The notes under the pieces were generated by a model. That model was not told the DNA's origin, searched no databases, and saw only the letters and a program-made list of their open reading frames with translations. A stretch of DNA of 49,479 nt. Source: Streptomyces ureilyticus. Lineage in GTDB: Bacteria; Actinomycetota; Actinomycetes; Streptomycetales; Streptomycetaceae. Position 1 is the stretch's first letter, and every line of letters begins with the position of its first letter. The stretch is from the NCBI RefSeq assembly GCF_011045025.1, contig NZ_JAAKZX010000055.1:1-49479 (forward strand), in the 5' to 3' direction. Both the position numbers and the translations under genes were made by a program. This document shows, one piece after another, positions 39,494-47,046 of this stretch.

Positions 39494-40678
39494 GTGACCA
39501 CCGCCCAGACCCAGGAGCTCGACGTACAACCGACGCCCCTCGCCCTGCTGCTGCTCGGCCGCGAGGCCGATCCGAGGAGCGAGCGCGGCGTCGAGTGTCC
39601 CGGTGACCTGCCCTCGCCGTCCGACCCGGACCTGGTCGAGCGCGCCCGCGCGGCAAAGGAGAAGCTCGGGGACAAGGTCTTCGTGCTCGGCCACCACTAC
39701 CAGCGCGACGAGGTCATCCAGTTCGCGGATGTCACCGGGGACTCCTTCAAGCTGGCCCGGGACGCGGCCGCGCGCCCGGAGGCCGAGTACATCGTGTTCT
39801 GCGGCGTGCACTTCATGGCCGAGTCGGCAGACATCCTGACCGGCGACGACCAGAAGGTCGTCCTCCCCGACCTCGCCGCCGGCTGCTCGATGGCCGACAT
39901 GGCGACGGCCGAGCAGGTCGCCGAGTGCTGGGACGTGCTGACCGAGGCCGGGATAGCCGAGCAGGTCATCCCCGTCTCGTACATGAACTCGTCCGCGGAC
40001 ATCAAGGCGTTCACGGGCAAGCACGGCGGCACGATCTGCACGTCGTCCAATGCCAAGCGGGCCCTGGAGTGGGCCTTCGAGCAGGGCGACAAGGTCCTCT
40101 TCCTGCCGGACCAGCACCTGGGGCGGAACACCGCGGTGCGGGACATGGGCATGTCCCTGGAGGACTGCGTCGTCTACAACCCGCACAGGCCGAACGGCGG
40201 CCTGACCGCAGAGCAACTGCGTGACGCGAAGATGATCCTGTGGCGCGGCCACTGCTCGGTGCACGGCCGCTTCAGCCTGGAGTCGGTCGAGGACGTACGG
40301 GCCCGGATCCCCGGCGTGAACGTCCTCGTCCACCCCGAGTGCAAGCACGAGGTGGTGGCAGCGGCGGACTACGTCGGTTCCACCGAGCACATCATCAAGA
40401 CCCTGGAGGCGGCTCCGGCGGGTTCCAAGTGGGCCATCGGCACGGAGCTGAATCTCGTACGCCGCCTGGCGAACCGTTTCACACCCGAGGGCAAGGAGAT
40501 CGTCTTCCTCGACAAGACGGTCTGCTTCTGCTCGACGATGAACCGCATCGACCTGCCGCACCTGGTCTGGGCGCTGGAGTCCTTGGCCGAGGGCAACCTG
40601 GTCAACCGGATCGAGGTCGACCGGGAGACCGAGCAGTTCGCGAAGCTGGCGCTGGAGCGGATGCTGGCGCTGCCGTAA
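39494..40678 (+). CDS. nadA: Quinolinate synthase (4Fe-4S)
   Basis: 394 residues from GTG 39494 (VTTAQTQEL). Three pseudo-repeated domains contain VFVLGHHYQRDEV, DSFKLARDAA, FCGVHFMAESA (Cys103), TSSNAKRALEWA, FLPDQHLGRNTA, GHCSVHGRF (Cys254), HPECKHEVV and KTVCFCSTMNR (Cys344/Cys346), which supply the 4Fe-4S ligands. NadA condenses iminoaspartate with dihydroxyacetone phosphate to quinolinate for NAD synthesis. Only nadA is visible here; nadB and nadC are not in the window. It is convergent with the kinase gene and shares a terminator with it. The divergent erpA neighbour fits its cluster need. Confidence 0.97.
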   Translation: MTTAQTQELDVQPTPLALLLLGREADPRSERGVECPGDLPSPSDPDLVERARAAKEKLGDKVFVLGHHYQRDEVIQFADVTGDSFKLARDAAARPEAEYIVFCGVHFMAESADILTGDDQKVVLPDLAAGCSMADMATAEQVAECWDVLTEAGIAEQVIPVSYMNSSADIKAFTGKHGGTICTSSNAKRALEWAFEQGDKVLFLPDQHLGRNTAVRDMGMSLEDCVVYNPHRPNGGLTAEQLRDAKMILWRGHCSVHGRFSLESVEDVRARIPGVNVLVHPECKHEVVAAADYVGSTEHIIKTLEAAPAGSKWAIGTELNLVRRLANRFTPEGKEIVFLDKTVCFCSTMNRIDLPHLVWALESLAEGNLVNRIEVDRETEQFAKLALERMLALP

Positions 40679-40688
40679 CCCGGTGACC

Positions 40689-40735
40689 GACCCCGCTCAC
40701 CCCGAGGCGGGCTTCTGCTCGGGGTGAGCGGGGTC
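40689..40735. terminator. Long perfect terminator hairpin between nadA and the kinase gene
   Basis: GACCCCGCTCACCCCGAG at 40689-40706 and its exact reverse complement at 40718-40735 form an 18-bp stem with an 11-base loop. The kinase stop codon (40697-40699) is inside one arm and its last 12 codons fill the rest, so the terminator is built into the coding sequence. Confidence 0.9.
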
Positions 40736-42925
40736 GAGGCTGACTACGGTGCCGTCCGGGGTAACGACGACCAGCGCGCCCCCATGACGCAACACCCTGG
40801 CCATCCAGCCGGTGTCCATTCGTGCGGCCTTCGGCAGGGTCTCCCAGAGCAGCGTGCCCTTCCTCGCATCGAGGGCTCCCACCCGGCCGCTGGCGCTGGC
40901 CAGGTACACGGCGCCCGTCCGCGAGTCGTACGTGGCCTCGCCCGGTTGTTCCAGGCTGGTCGGGGTCTGCCACACCTGCTTGCCCGTCCGGGCCGACACC
41001 GCGGTCACCCGACCGCTGACGGTGGCGAACCACAGAGTGCCGTCAGCCAGCGTCACCTGTCCCTTGTACTCCTCGGCCAGCTTCGTCGTGCTGCTCGCAC
41101 CGGTGTCCGGGTCCACCAGCCGGATCCGGGCGTACACCGCCTCCTCGCCGTTTCCTACCTCATCCCGGGGCGATTCGAGGAGGAGCAGTCGGCCGTCGAG
41201 GACCCCGAGCAGGCCGCTGTCGTTCGGTACCGTCAGCCGACGCGTCGAGCCGTCGGCCCGGTCCAGCTCCACTAGTTGGATGTTCCGGGGTGCCTCCGTG
41301 TCCAGCGTGTCCAGACTGCACTGCAGGTACAGATCCTCGCCGGCCTCACTGAACCCGCAGATGTGGTTCTTGGGCAGCGGTGTCGTCCAGCGCTCGGCGC
41401 CGGTGCGCGGCGAGCGTGCGGTCACCGAGCGGCCGCTGTCGTCCGGAGTCATGACGAGGTCGCCGGAGAGGATCACGTCCACGGAGTCGTCGTTCACCGC
41501 ACGGCTCCAGAGCCGCTCACCGGTCTCGGCGTCAAGGGCGACGACGCTGGTCGTGTCGTCGTCCGCCTCGTCGGGGTAGAAGAGCTGGTGGATGAGCACC
41601 GCGCCGTCCCGGACGCCGAGAAGCGTGAAGTCGTACGACCCTTCGCCCTTGACGGTCGGCACCGCCTCCGCGCGCCAGACGGTCTCGCCGGTCAGCCCGT
41701 CCAGGCGTACGGGAAGGATCCCGTCGCCCGCGCAGTAGACGGCGCCCTCGTACACCCGGCAGTCCGGCCCGCCCCGCATCCCGCCGCCGTTCACCTCCAG
41801 CGCCTTCTTCTCGCCGCGCGCGGACGTCTCGTACACCGTCGTCTGCCACGACTTCCAACCGCTCGGCGGCGCCGACCACCGCCCGTCGCTGCTCTCCGCC
41901 CATCCCGGCCCGAGCATCAGGTAGGCCGTGAGGCCGAGGACGATGGCGCCGACCGTGCCGGTCGCCGCCCACAGCGGGCGGATACGGCCCCGTAGGCCGG
42001 GCCGACCGTCGCCGCCCAGGTCGGCCACCGTCGCGGGGTGGGGCTCTGCCCCCGCCTGCGCGGCCCGGCCCAGTGCCACCGTGGGCAGGTCGCCCGCGTC
42101 CCCCTCCGGCAGGGCCGTCGCGAACTCCCGCGCCAACTCGTCGAGTCCGGGCCGTTCCGCCTCATCTTTGGCCAGGCAGCGCTCCAGGACCGTGCGCAGC
42201 GGCCCGCCCACCCCGTCCAGCACGGGCTCGTCGTGAACCACCCGGTAGGCCGTCAGATAGGGGCTGTCGGTGTCGAACGGGCCCCGGCCGGTCACCGCGT
42301 ACACCAGCAGCGCTCCGAGCGAGAACACGTCCGAGGCCGGACCGACCGTGCGGGCGTCGGTGAGCTGCTCCGGGGACATGAACGGCGGGGTGCCGATCAT
42401 CTGGCCGGTCTCGGTCAGGGTCTGGTTCTCCGCCGCGCGGGAGATACCGAAGTCGATGACCCGGGGGCCGTCCTCGGCCATCATCACGTTCGCCGGCTTC
42501 AGGTCGCGGTGCACGACCCCGGCCCGGTGGATGTCGCGCAGCGCCTCCACCAGCCCGAGCGCCAACTGCCGCAGTTCGGCGTCCTGGAGGAGGCCCCGGT
42601 CGCGGATCCGTTGCGCGAGCGAGCGGCCGGGCACGTACTGCGTCGCCATCCACGGCCGCGCCGCCTCCGGGTCGGCGTCCACGACCGGTGCGGTGAAGGC
42701 GCCGCTCACCTTGCGGACGGCCTCGATCTCCTGCCGGAACCGGGCCCGGAAGACGCCGTCCGCGGCGTACTGGGCATGCACCACCTTGACGGCGACCTCG
42801 CGCCCCGAACGCGCCCTGCCCCGGTAGACGACCCCCATGCCCCCGGCTCCGAGCCGGTCGACCAGCTTGTACCCGCCGACCGACTTCGGGTCGTCCCTGT
42901 GCAGTGACACCGCCCGTCCCCCCAT
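40697..42925 (-). CDS. Ser/Thr protein kinase with PQQ-like beta-propeller sensor
   Basis: 742 residues from ATG 42925. The kinase domain (~18-275) is complete: LGAGGMGVVYRGRA (Gly loop), EVAVKVVH (Lys47), GVVHRDLKPANVM (catalytic loop), VIDFGIS (DFG), GTPPFMSPEQL (APE) and ASDVFSLGALL. A Pro/Gly linker leads to one membrane helix (~315-335, TVGAIVLGLTAYLMLG). The extracytoplasmic ~400 residues are PQQ-like blades with VVALDAETGERLWSRAV, VTARSPRTGAERWTTPLP, VTAVSARTGKQVWQTPT and GALDARKGTLLWETLP. It is a PknB-like kinase that senses an outside ligand or protein. Substrates are unknown. Confidence 0.92.
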   Translation of the reverse strand: MGGRAVSLHRDDPKSVGGYKLVDRLGAGGMGVVYRGRARSGREVAVKVVHAQYAADGVFRARFRQEIEAVRKVSGAFTAPVVDADPEAARPWMATQYVPGRSLAQRIRDRGLLQDAELRQLALGLVEALRDIHRAGVVHRDLKPANVMMAEDGPRVIDFGISRAAENQTLTETGQMIGTPPFMSPEQLTDARTVGPASDVFSLGALLVYAVTGRGPFDTDSPYLTAYRVVHDEPVLDGVGGPLRTVLERCLAKDEAERPGLDELAREFATALPEGDAGDLPTVALGRAAQAGAEPHPATVADLGGDGRPGLRGRIRPLWAATGTVGAIVLGLTAYLMLGPGWAESSDGRWSAPPSGWKSWQTTVYETSARGEKKALEVNGGGMRGGPDCRVYEGAVYCAGDGILPVRLDGLTGETVWRAEAVPTVKGEGSYDFTLLGVRDGAVLIHQLFYPDEADDDTTSVVALDAETGERLWSRAVNDDSVDVILSGDLVMTPDDSGRSVTARSPRTGAERWTTPLPKNHICGFSEAGEDLYLQCSLDTLDTEAPRNIQLVELDRADGSTRRLTVPNDSGLLGVLDGRLLLLESPRDEVGNGEEAVYARIRLVDPDTGASSTTKLAEEYKGQVTLADGTLWFATVSGRVTAVSARTGKQVWQTPTSLEQPGEATYDSRTGAVYLASASGRVGALDARKGTLLWETLPKAARMDTGWMARVLRHGGALVVVTPDGTVVSLDPAHPEQKPASG

Positions 42926-43020
42926 CCCCCGTAAGGCAGTTCGAGCCACAGGATACGGAACGGAACACGAGGCGGCCGGGCGCCGGACCGTTGGGGTCCG
43001 GGGCCCGGCAGCCCTGCGGA

Positions 43021-43374
43021 TCAGGCGATGAGGAGATCCGTGTAGTCGACGAAGGTTGTGCTGACGTCGCCGATGTCGGCCACCAGCCGCAAGTGCCCGC
43101 CGAGAGCAGCGATATAGGCGGCGATGGATTCGACCTGCATCCGGTCGATGTCACCGTTCTCCATGTGCGACACACGGACCTGCGAGACTCCCATCCTGTC
43201 GGCCACCTCGGCCTGAGTCAGGCCGCGCTGGCGACGGAGTTCAGCCAGATGGTGCCCAAGGGTGGCCGCTTCTCGGGCCCTGCGCGCAGCAGCGATGCGC
43301 TCGGGATCGTCGATTCCCGGGTCTGCGGAGCGCCTGGCAGCCAGTGAGGTCTCCCACCGGTAGTGCTTGCTCAT
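43021..43374 (-). CDS. higA: XRE/HigA-type antitoxin
   Basis: 117 residues from ATG 43374, with GGGAGGAG upstream and a 4-base ATGA overlap with the toxin frame. The helix-turn-helix is LAELRRQRGLTQAEVADRMG-type (here near residues 42-75), followed by VSQVRVSHMENGDIDRMQVESIAAYIAALGG. HigA proteins bind their toxin and repress the operon. The toxin frame upstream carries an in-frame stop, so this may be an orphan antitoxin, which could still protect against an incoming HigB or regulate other promoters. Confidence 0.85.
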   Translation of the reverse strand: MSKHYRWETSLAARRSADPGIDDPERIAAARRAREAATLGHHLAELRRQRGLTQAEVADRMGVSQVRVSHMENGDIDRMQVESIAAYIAALGGHLRLVADIGDVSTTFVDYTDLLIA

Positions 43375-43736
43375 TCGATCGATCTCCTCCCGGGGTTCTC
43401 GAGACAACGGTCGTACCGTTCCTCGGCGAGCTTGATCGCATCGGGATACCAGCCCTGCCAGTTTCCCGCCTTGTCCCCAGCCACAAGGAGTACGGCCTGC
43501 CTTTTCACATCGAACAGGAACAGGATGCGAATCTCACTCCTGCCGGACGAGCCTGGTCTCAGCTCCTTGAGGTTGTGCAGTTGTGAGCCGTGGATCCGGT
43601 CCACGGCAGGTCTGCCCAGCATCGGCCCTTGATCGGCGAGCAACTCGACAGAGTCGCGCACCAGGGACGCGCTGGCGTCGTCAAGCCCGAGGAATCAGTC
43701 ATGGACCTCGGGAGTGAGGATGATCTCCCAGCTCAT
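43371..43736 (-). pseudogene. higB: HigB-like (Gp49/RelE-type) toxin with in-frame stop
   Basis: Reading from the ATG at 43736 gives MSWEIILTPEVHD, then TGA (43695-43697), then FLGLDDASASLVRDSVE and a complete toxin body (GRPAVDRIHGSQLHNLKEL, SGRSEIRILFLFDVKRQAVLLVAGDK, WYPDAIKLAEERYDRCLE). HigB relatives carry Trp at the TGA position, so TGG to TGA is the likely change. The remaining frame (from a GTG at 43661, 96 residues) lacks the first beta strand and helix. It is probably inactive, unless a downstream start still yields toxin. It overlaps higA by 4 bases. Confidence 0.8.
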
Positions 43737-43904
43737 GACCGGAACGTATAACGCCTAGATTATCAAGCAGCCTGGATCCTAGCCTCGCCACCCGAACGAA
43801 TGAGGCCCGGCCGCCTTCGCCTGTGGTGGCCCCTACATTCTCGTTCGGGGCACCGCCAGCCGCCGCCAACCGGGCTCGCCCGTGTCCGTCGATGTGTGTT
43901 TTCG

Positions 43905-43940
43905 TTCTTAGGGATGTACTTCTTAAAACCGCGCTAAGAA
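43905..43940. promoter_or_regulatory. Three TTCTTA repeats in the promoter of the DUF234-type gene
   Basis: TTCTTAG (43905-43911), TTCTTAA (43920-43926) and, inverted, CTAAGAA (43934-43940) cluster in an A/T-rich segment that ends 13 bases before the GTG start. The outer two form a 7-bp inverted repeat. They are candidate operator sites and stand out in a GC-rich genome. Confidence 0.5.
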
Positions 43941-43953
43941 AAACGAGGTCCCC

Positions 43954-45444
43954 GTGCCGCGACGCCCTCACCGGAACATCCCGAAGCCGCCTCACGTCTT
44001 CGACCGCGACCTGGAGTGGAGCGAACTGACCGCCTTCGCCTCCGACGAGGATCGGGGGCCGCACCTCGCGGTCGTGTCCGGACGTCGCAGACAGGGGAAG
44101 AGCTTCCTGCTCAAGGCCCTCACCTCAGCGACCAACGGCTTCTACTTCGCCGCCGTCGAAGCCACGCGGGCTGAGTCACTCAGTCTGCTGGGCAGGGAGA
44201 TCGCTCATTTCACCGACGCTCCCGTGCCGCCCATACCGCAGGACTGGACCGAAGCCCTTGAGCTGCTCTTCGACCTGTCCACGCAGCGCCCTGTCACGAT
44301 CGTCATCGACGAGTTCCCCTATCTCGTCCGGGGCGACGCCTCCCTCCCCTCCCGCCTCCAGAGGATCATCGGAGCCGGATTCGGCGACGATCTGCGCCGC
44401 CATCCCCGCATCCTCCTCTGTGGCAGCGCAATGTCGTTCATGGGCGGTCTGCTCTCCGGCACGTCGCCTCTGTACGGTCGCGCGCGACTCAACCTCGTCG
44501 TGCACTCCCTGGGCTACAGGGACGCGGCCAAGTTCTGGAACATCGACGACCCACGCCTCGCCGTCCTCACCCACGCCGTGGTCGGCGGAACCCCGGCCTA
44601 CCGGAAGGAGCTCGTGGCCAACGACGTGCCGGAGGGGCTGGACGACTTCGACGACTGGGTGTGCCGTACGGTCCTCAACCCCATGCGCCCGATCCACTCC
44701 GAGGCCGAGTTCCTACTGGCCGCCGAACCGGACGTACGCGACCGCGCTCTCTACCACTCCGTCCTCGCGGCGGTCGCGGCCGGCAACCACACCAGCGGTG
44801 GCATCGCGAGCGCGGTGGGCCGCAAGGCCACCGACATCTCCCAGCCGTTGACGGTGCTCAAGCGGTGCGGACTGCTGACCGTCGAAGCGGACGCCTTCCG
44901 CGGCAACCGCAGCGCGTACCGCATCGCCGAACCCCTGATCACGTTCCACCACGCGGTGGTGCGCCGCAATCAGAGCCTCATGATCGAGGAACGCGACCTG
45001 AACTCGGCCTGGTCCGAGTCCCGGGACACCTTTCTGAGCAAGGTCGTCGGCCCCCACTTCGAGCACCTGTGCCGCGAATGGGTCTCCTGGCACGCCGAGC
45101 CCGACACCTTCGGCGGCCTGCCCATCGAGGTCACCTCGGGAACCGTCGCCGATCCTGCCGCACGGACCTCCCACGAAGTCGACATCGTCGTACGCGGCGC
45201 GGTCGGCCAGGACCACGGCATCCTGCTGTCGATCGGCGAGGCGAAGTGGAACAAGGTCATGGACGTACGCCACCTCGACCGGCTTCGCCACATCCTGGGG
45301 CTCCTCGCATCCCGAGGCATCGACACGAGCCACGCCCGCCCCGCCTGTTACAGCGGCGTCGGCTTCACTCCGGCTCTGCAGGAAGCGGCCGAACGCGGCG
45401 AAGTGGTCCTCGTGGATCTGGGGCGCCTGTACGGCGGGGCGTAG
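43954..45444 (+). CDS. AAA-type ATPase with DUF234/nuclease-like C-terminus
   Basis: 496 residues from GTG 43954. Walker A is VSGRRRQGKSFL (residues 43-50) and Walker B is VTIVIDEFPYL (Asp119/Glu120). A winged-helix-like region follows at ~265-310 (SGGIASAVGRKATDISQPLTVLKRCGLLTVE). The C-terminal ~120 residues hold HEVDIVVRG...ILLSIGEAKWNK, an E/D-(x)n-ExK pattern like PD-(D/E)xK nucleases and the DUF234 domain of archaeal-type ATPases. The family is common near mobile and defence genes, but its role is not settled. It probably has its own promoter with TTCTTA repeats. Confidence 0.82.
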   Translation: MPRRPHRNIPKPPHVFDRDLEWSELTAFASDEDRGPHLAVVSGRRRQGKSFLLKALTSATNGFYFAAVEATRAESLSLLGREIAHFTDAPVPPIPQDWTEALELLFDLSTQRPVTIVIDEFPYLVRGDASLPSRLQRIIGAGFGDDLRRHPRILLCGSAMSFMGGLLSGTSPLYGRARLNLVVHSLGYRDAAKFWNIDDPRLAVLTHAVVGGTPAYRKELVANDVPEGLDDFDDWVCRTVLNPMRPIHSEAEFLLAAEPDVRDRALYHSVLAAVAAGNHTSGGIASAVGRKATDISQPLTVLKRCGLLTVEADAFRGNRSAYRIAEPLITFHHAVVRRNQSLMIEERDLNSAWSESRDTFLSKVVGPHFEHLCREWVSWHAEPDTFGGLPIEVTSGTVADPAARTSHEVDIVVRGAVGQDHGILLSIGEAKWNKVMDVRHLDRLRHILGLLASRGIDTSHARPACYSGVGFTPALQEAAERGEVVLVDLGRLYGGA

Positions 45445-45609
45445 ACGCTCCGTCGGGCAAGTCGCGCGCATCGAGGCGGCGGGCCTTACGCCGGCGAAGT
45501 GCGCCCTTTTCGCGCCGTGCTTTGTCTACACGCCCTGTATTCCGCATGTCCCGGTGGGTGGCCCGTCACTACGCTGGTCCCCTTGGGCACGTACATGTAC
45601 GGGGGCGAC

Positions 45610-47046
45610 ATGGCAACACAGCGCAGTCGAGTCGATGATCTCGTGGTCGTGGTTCCGGGGATCCTGGGCAGCCGGTTGGCCGACGCGGACGGGAAGGAGG
45701 TCTGGGGGCTCTCGGGCAAGGCTCTGTTGCGCGGGATCAGGACCTTCGGGAAATCCGTGACGGGGCTGACGCTTCAGGCCGGCCTGGGCGACGGACACCC
45801 GGAGGACGGGGTCCGGCCGGCCGGTCTGATGCCCGACCTGCATGCTCTGCCCGGGGTGGGGCCGCTGGTGGACGGTTACAGCGGGCTGATGGGCTGGCTG
45901 GAGCAGAACTTCACCCTTCGGCGGCGGCAGCCGGGGGACGACCCGCGTACACCGGTGAACCTGGTCGACTTCGCCTACGACTGGCGGCTCTCCTGCCGGT
46001 ACAACGCCGAGCGGCTCGCGGAGCGGGTGGACGAGGAGCTGGGGCGGTGGCGGGCCTCGGCACCCGGGCGGGCCGAGGCCAGGGTCGTGTTCGTGTGCCA
46101 CTCGATGGGCGGGCTGGTGACCCGGCAGTACGTCGAGCGGGGTGGCGGCGCGGAGGTCACTCGACGGGTGATCACGCTGGGGACGCCGTATCGGGGATCG
46201 CTGGATGCGTTGCTGACTCTGGTGAACGGGTTGCGGCCGGGGTTCGGTCCCTTACGGCTCGATCTCACGCGGTTCGCGCGCAGCCTGCCGTCACTGCATC
46301 AACTGTCGCCGGATTACGCGTGTCTGGCGAGCGCGGGGACGCCTTCTCTCCGGTACGCGCGCGAGGTGACCGGCCTGCCGGGGGTGGACGAGGCTCTGCT
46401 CAAGGATGCGGCGTTGTTCCACTCGGCGTTGCGTGAGTCGCTGACCGGGGCCGCGTACGGGGTGGAGTACCTGCCGGTGAGCGGGGTGCTGCAACCCACG
46501 CCCACCACGGCCGAGCCGGGGGACGACGGCGAGCTCTCGGAGCTGTTCACCATCGAGGGCGTCAACGAGGGCGGCGACGGGCGGGTGCCGCGGTTGTCCG
46601 GCGCCCACATCAAGGGCGTACGTCGGCCCGCGTACACCCCGTGGGAGCAGCACGGCTCCCTGCAGAACAACTCGGCCGTACGCTGGGCCGTCTGGGGCTG
46701 GTTGACGCCCGAGTTGCCGGTGCACCGGGGACCGGAGGACGAGGGGGCGGCACCGCTCGGGGTGAGCGTGCCGGAGGTCCTGGTCGAGGGCGAGGCATGC
46801 GGGGTCGAGGTGTCGGTCGCCCAGGATGTGCCGGGGTACGAGGAGCTGGCCCTCTCGGTGCGGGTGGACGGCGGGGCCGTGGGGCGGTCGCTGCGGAACC
46901 GGGGTGAGGGGCGGTACAGCGCGTTGATCGCCGGTCTCGCGCCGGGTGCGCACCGGGTGGAAGTGAGTGCGCGGCATGCGCCGGGGGCGTCGGTGACGGC
47001 GTTGGTCCTGGTGGTGGAACGGGGAGAGGGCGCCGACGGTGAGTGA
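45610..47046 (+). CDS. LCAT-like alpha/beta hydrolase (putative lipase effector) with TTA codon
   Basis: 478 residues from ATG 45610, with GGGGG nearby; in-frame ATG 45595 is an alternative. The segment VVVVPGILGSRLADADG (oxyanion loop) and FVCHSMGGLVTRQYVE with nucleophile Ser165 are LCAT/PGAP1-like, although the first Gly of GxSxG is Cys163. EGGDGRVPRLSGAH offers the Asp, and the His is probably in PWEQHGSLQNN. The C-terminal ~90 residues are a beta-sandwich-like add-on (EVLVEGEACGVEVSV...). Leu215 is TTA (46252-46254), so translation should depend on bldA tRNA. No signal peptide. Its stop overlaps the next start (GTGAGTGA), so the two genes are coupled. Confidence 0.82.
   Translation: MATQRSRVDDLVVVVPGILGSRLADADGKEVWGLSGKALLRGIRTFGKSVTGLTLQAGLGDGHPEDGVRPAGLMPDLHALPGVGPLVDGYSGLMGWLEQNFTLRRRQPGDDPRTPVNLVDFAYDWRLSCRYNAERLAERVDEELGRWRASAPGRAEARVVFVCHSMGGLVTRQYVERGGGAEVTRRVITLGTPYRGSLDALLTLVNGLRPGFGPLRLDLTRFARSLPSLHQLSPDYACLASAGTPSLRYAREVTGLPGVDEALLKDAALFHSALRESLTGAAYGVEYLPVSGVLQPTPTTAEPGDDGELSELFTIEGVNEGGDGRVPRLSGAHIKGVRRPAYTPWEQHGSLQNNSAVRWAVWGWLTPELPVHRGPEDEGAAPLGVSVPEVLVEGEACGVEVSVAQDVPGYEELALSVRVDGGAVGRSLRNRGEGRYSALIAGLAPGAHRVEVSARHAPGASVTALVLVVERGEGADGE

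Noticed and set aside
43695..43697. TGA read as selenocysteine in the HigB frame
   Set aside because: The family has Trp here, no SECIS-like structure was seen downstream, and there is no reason for Sec in an RNase toxin; a nonsense change is simpler.
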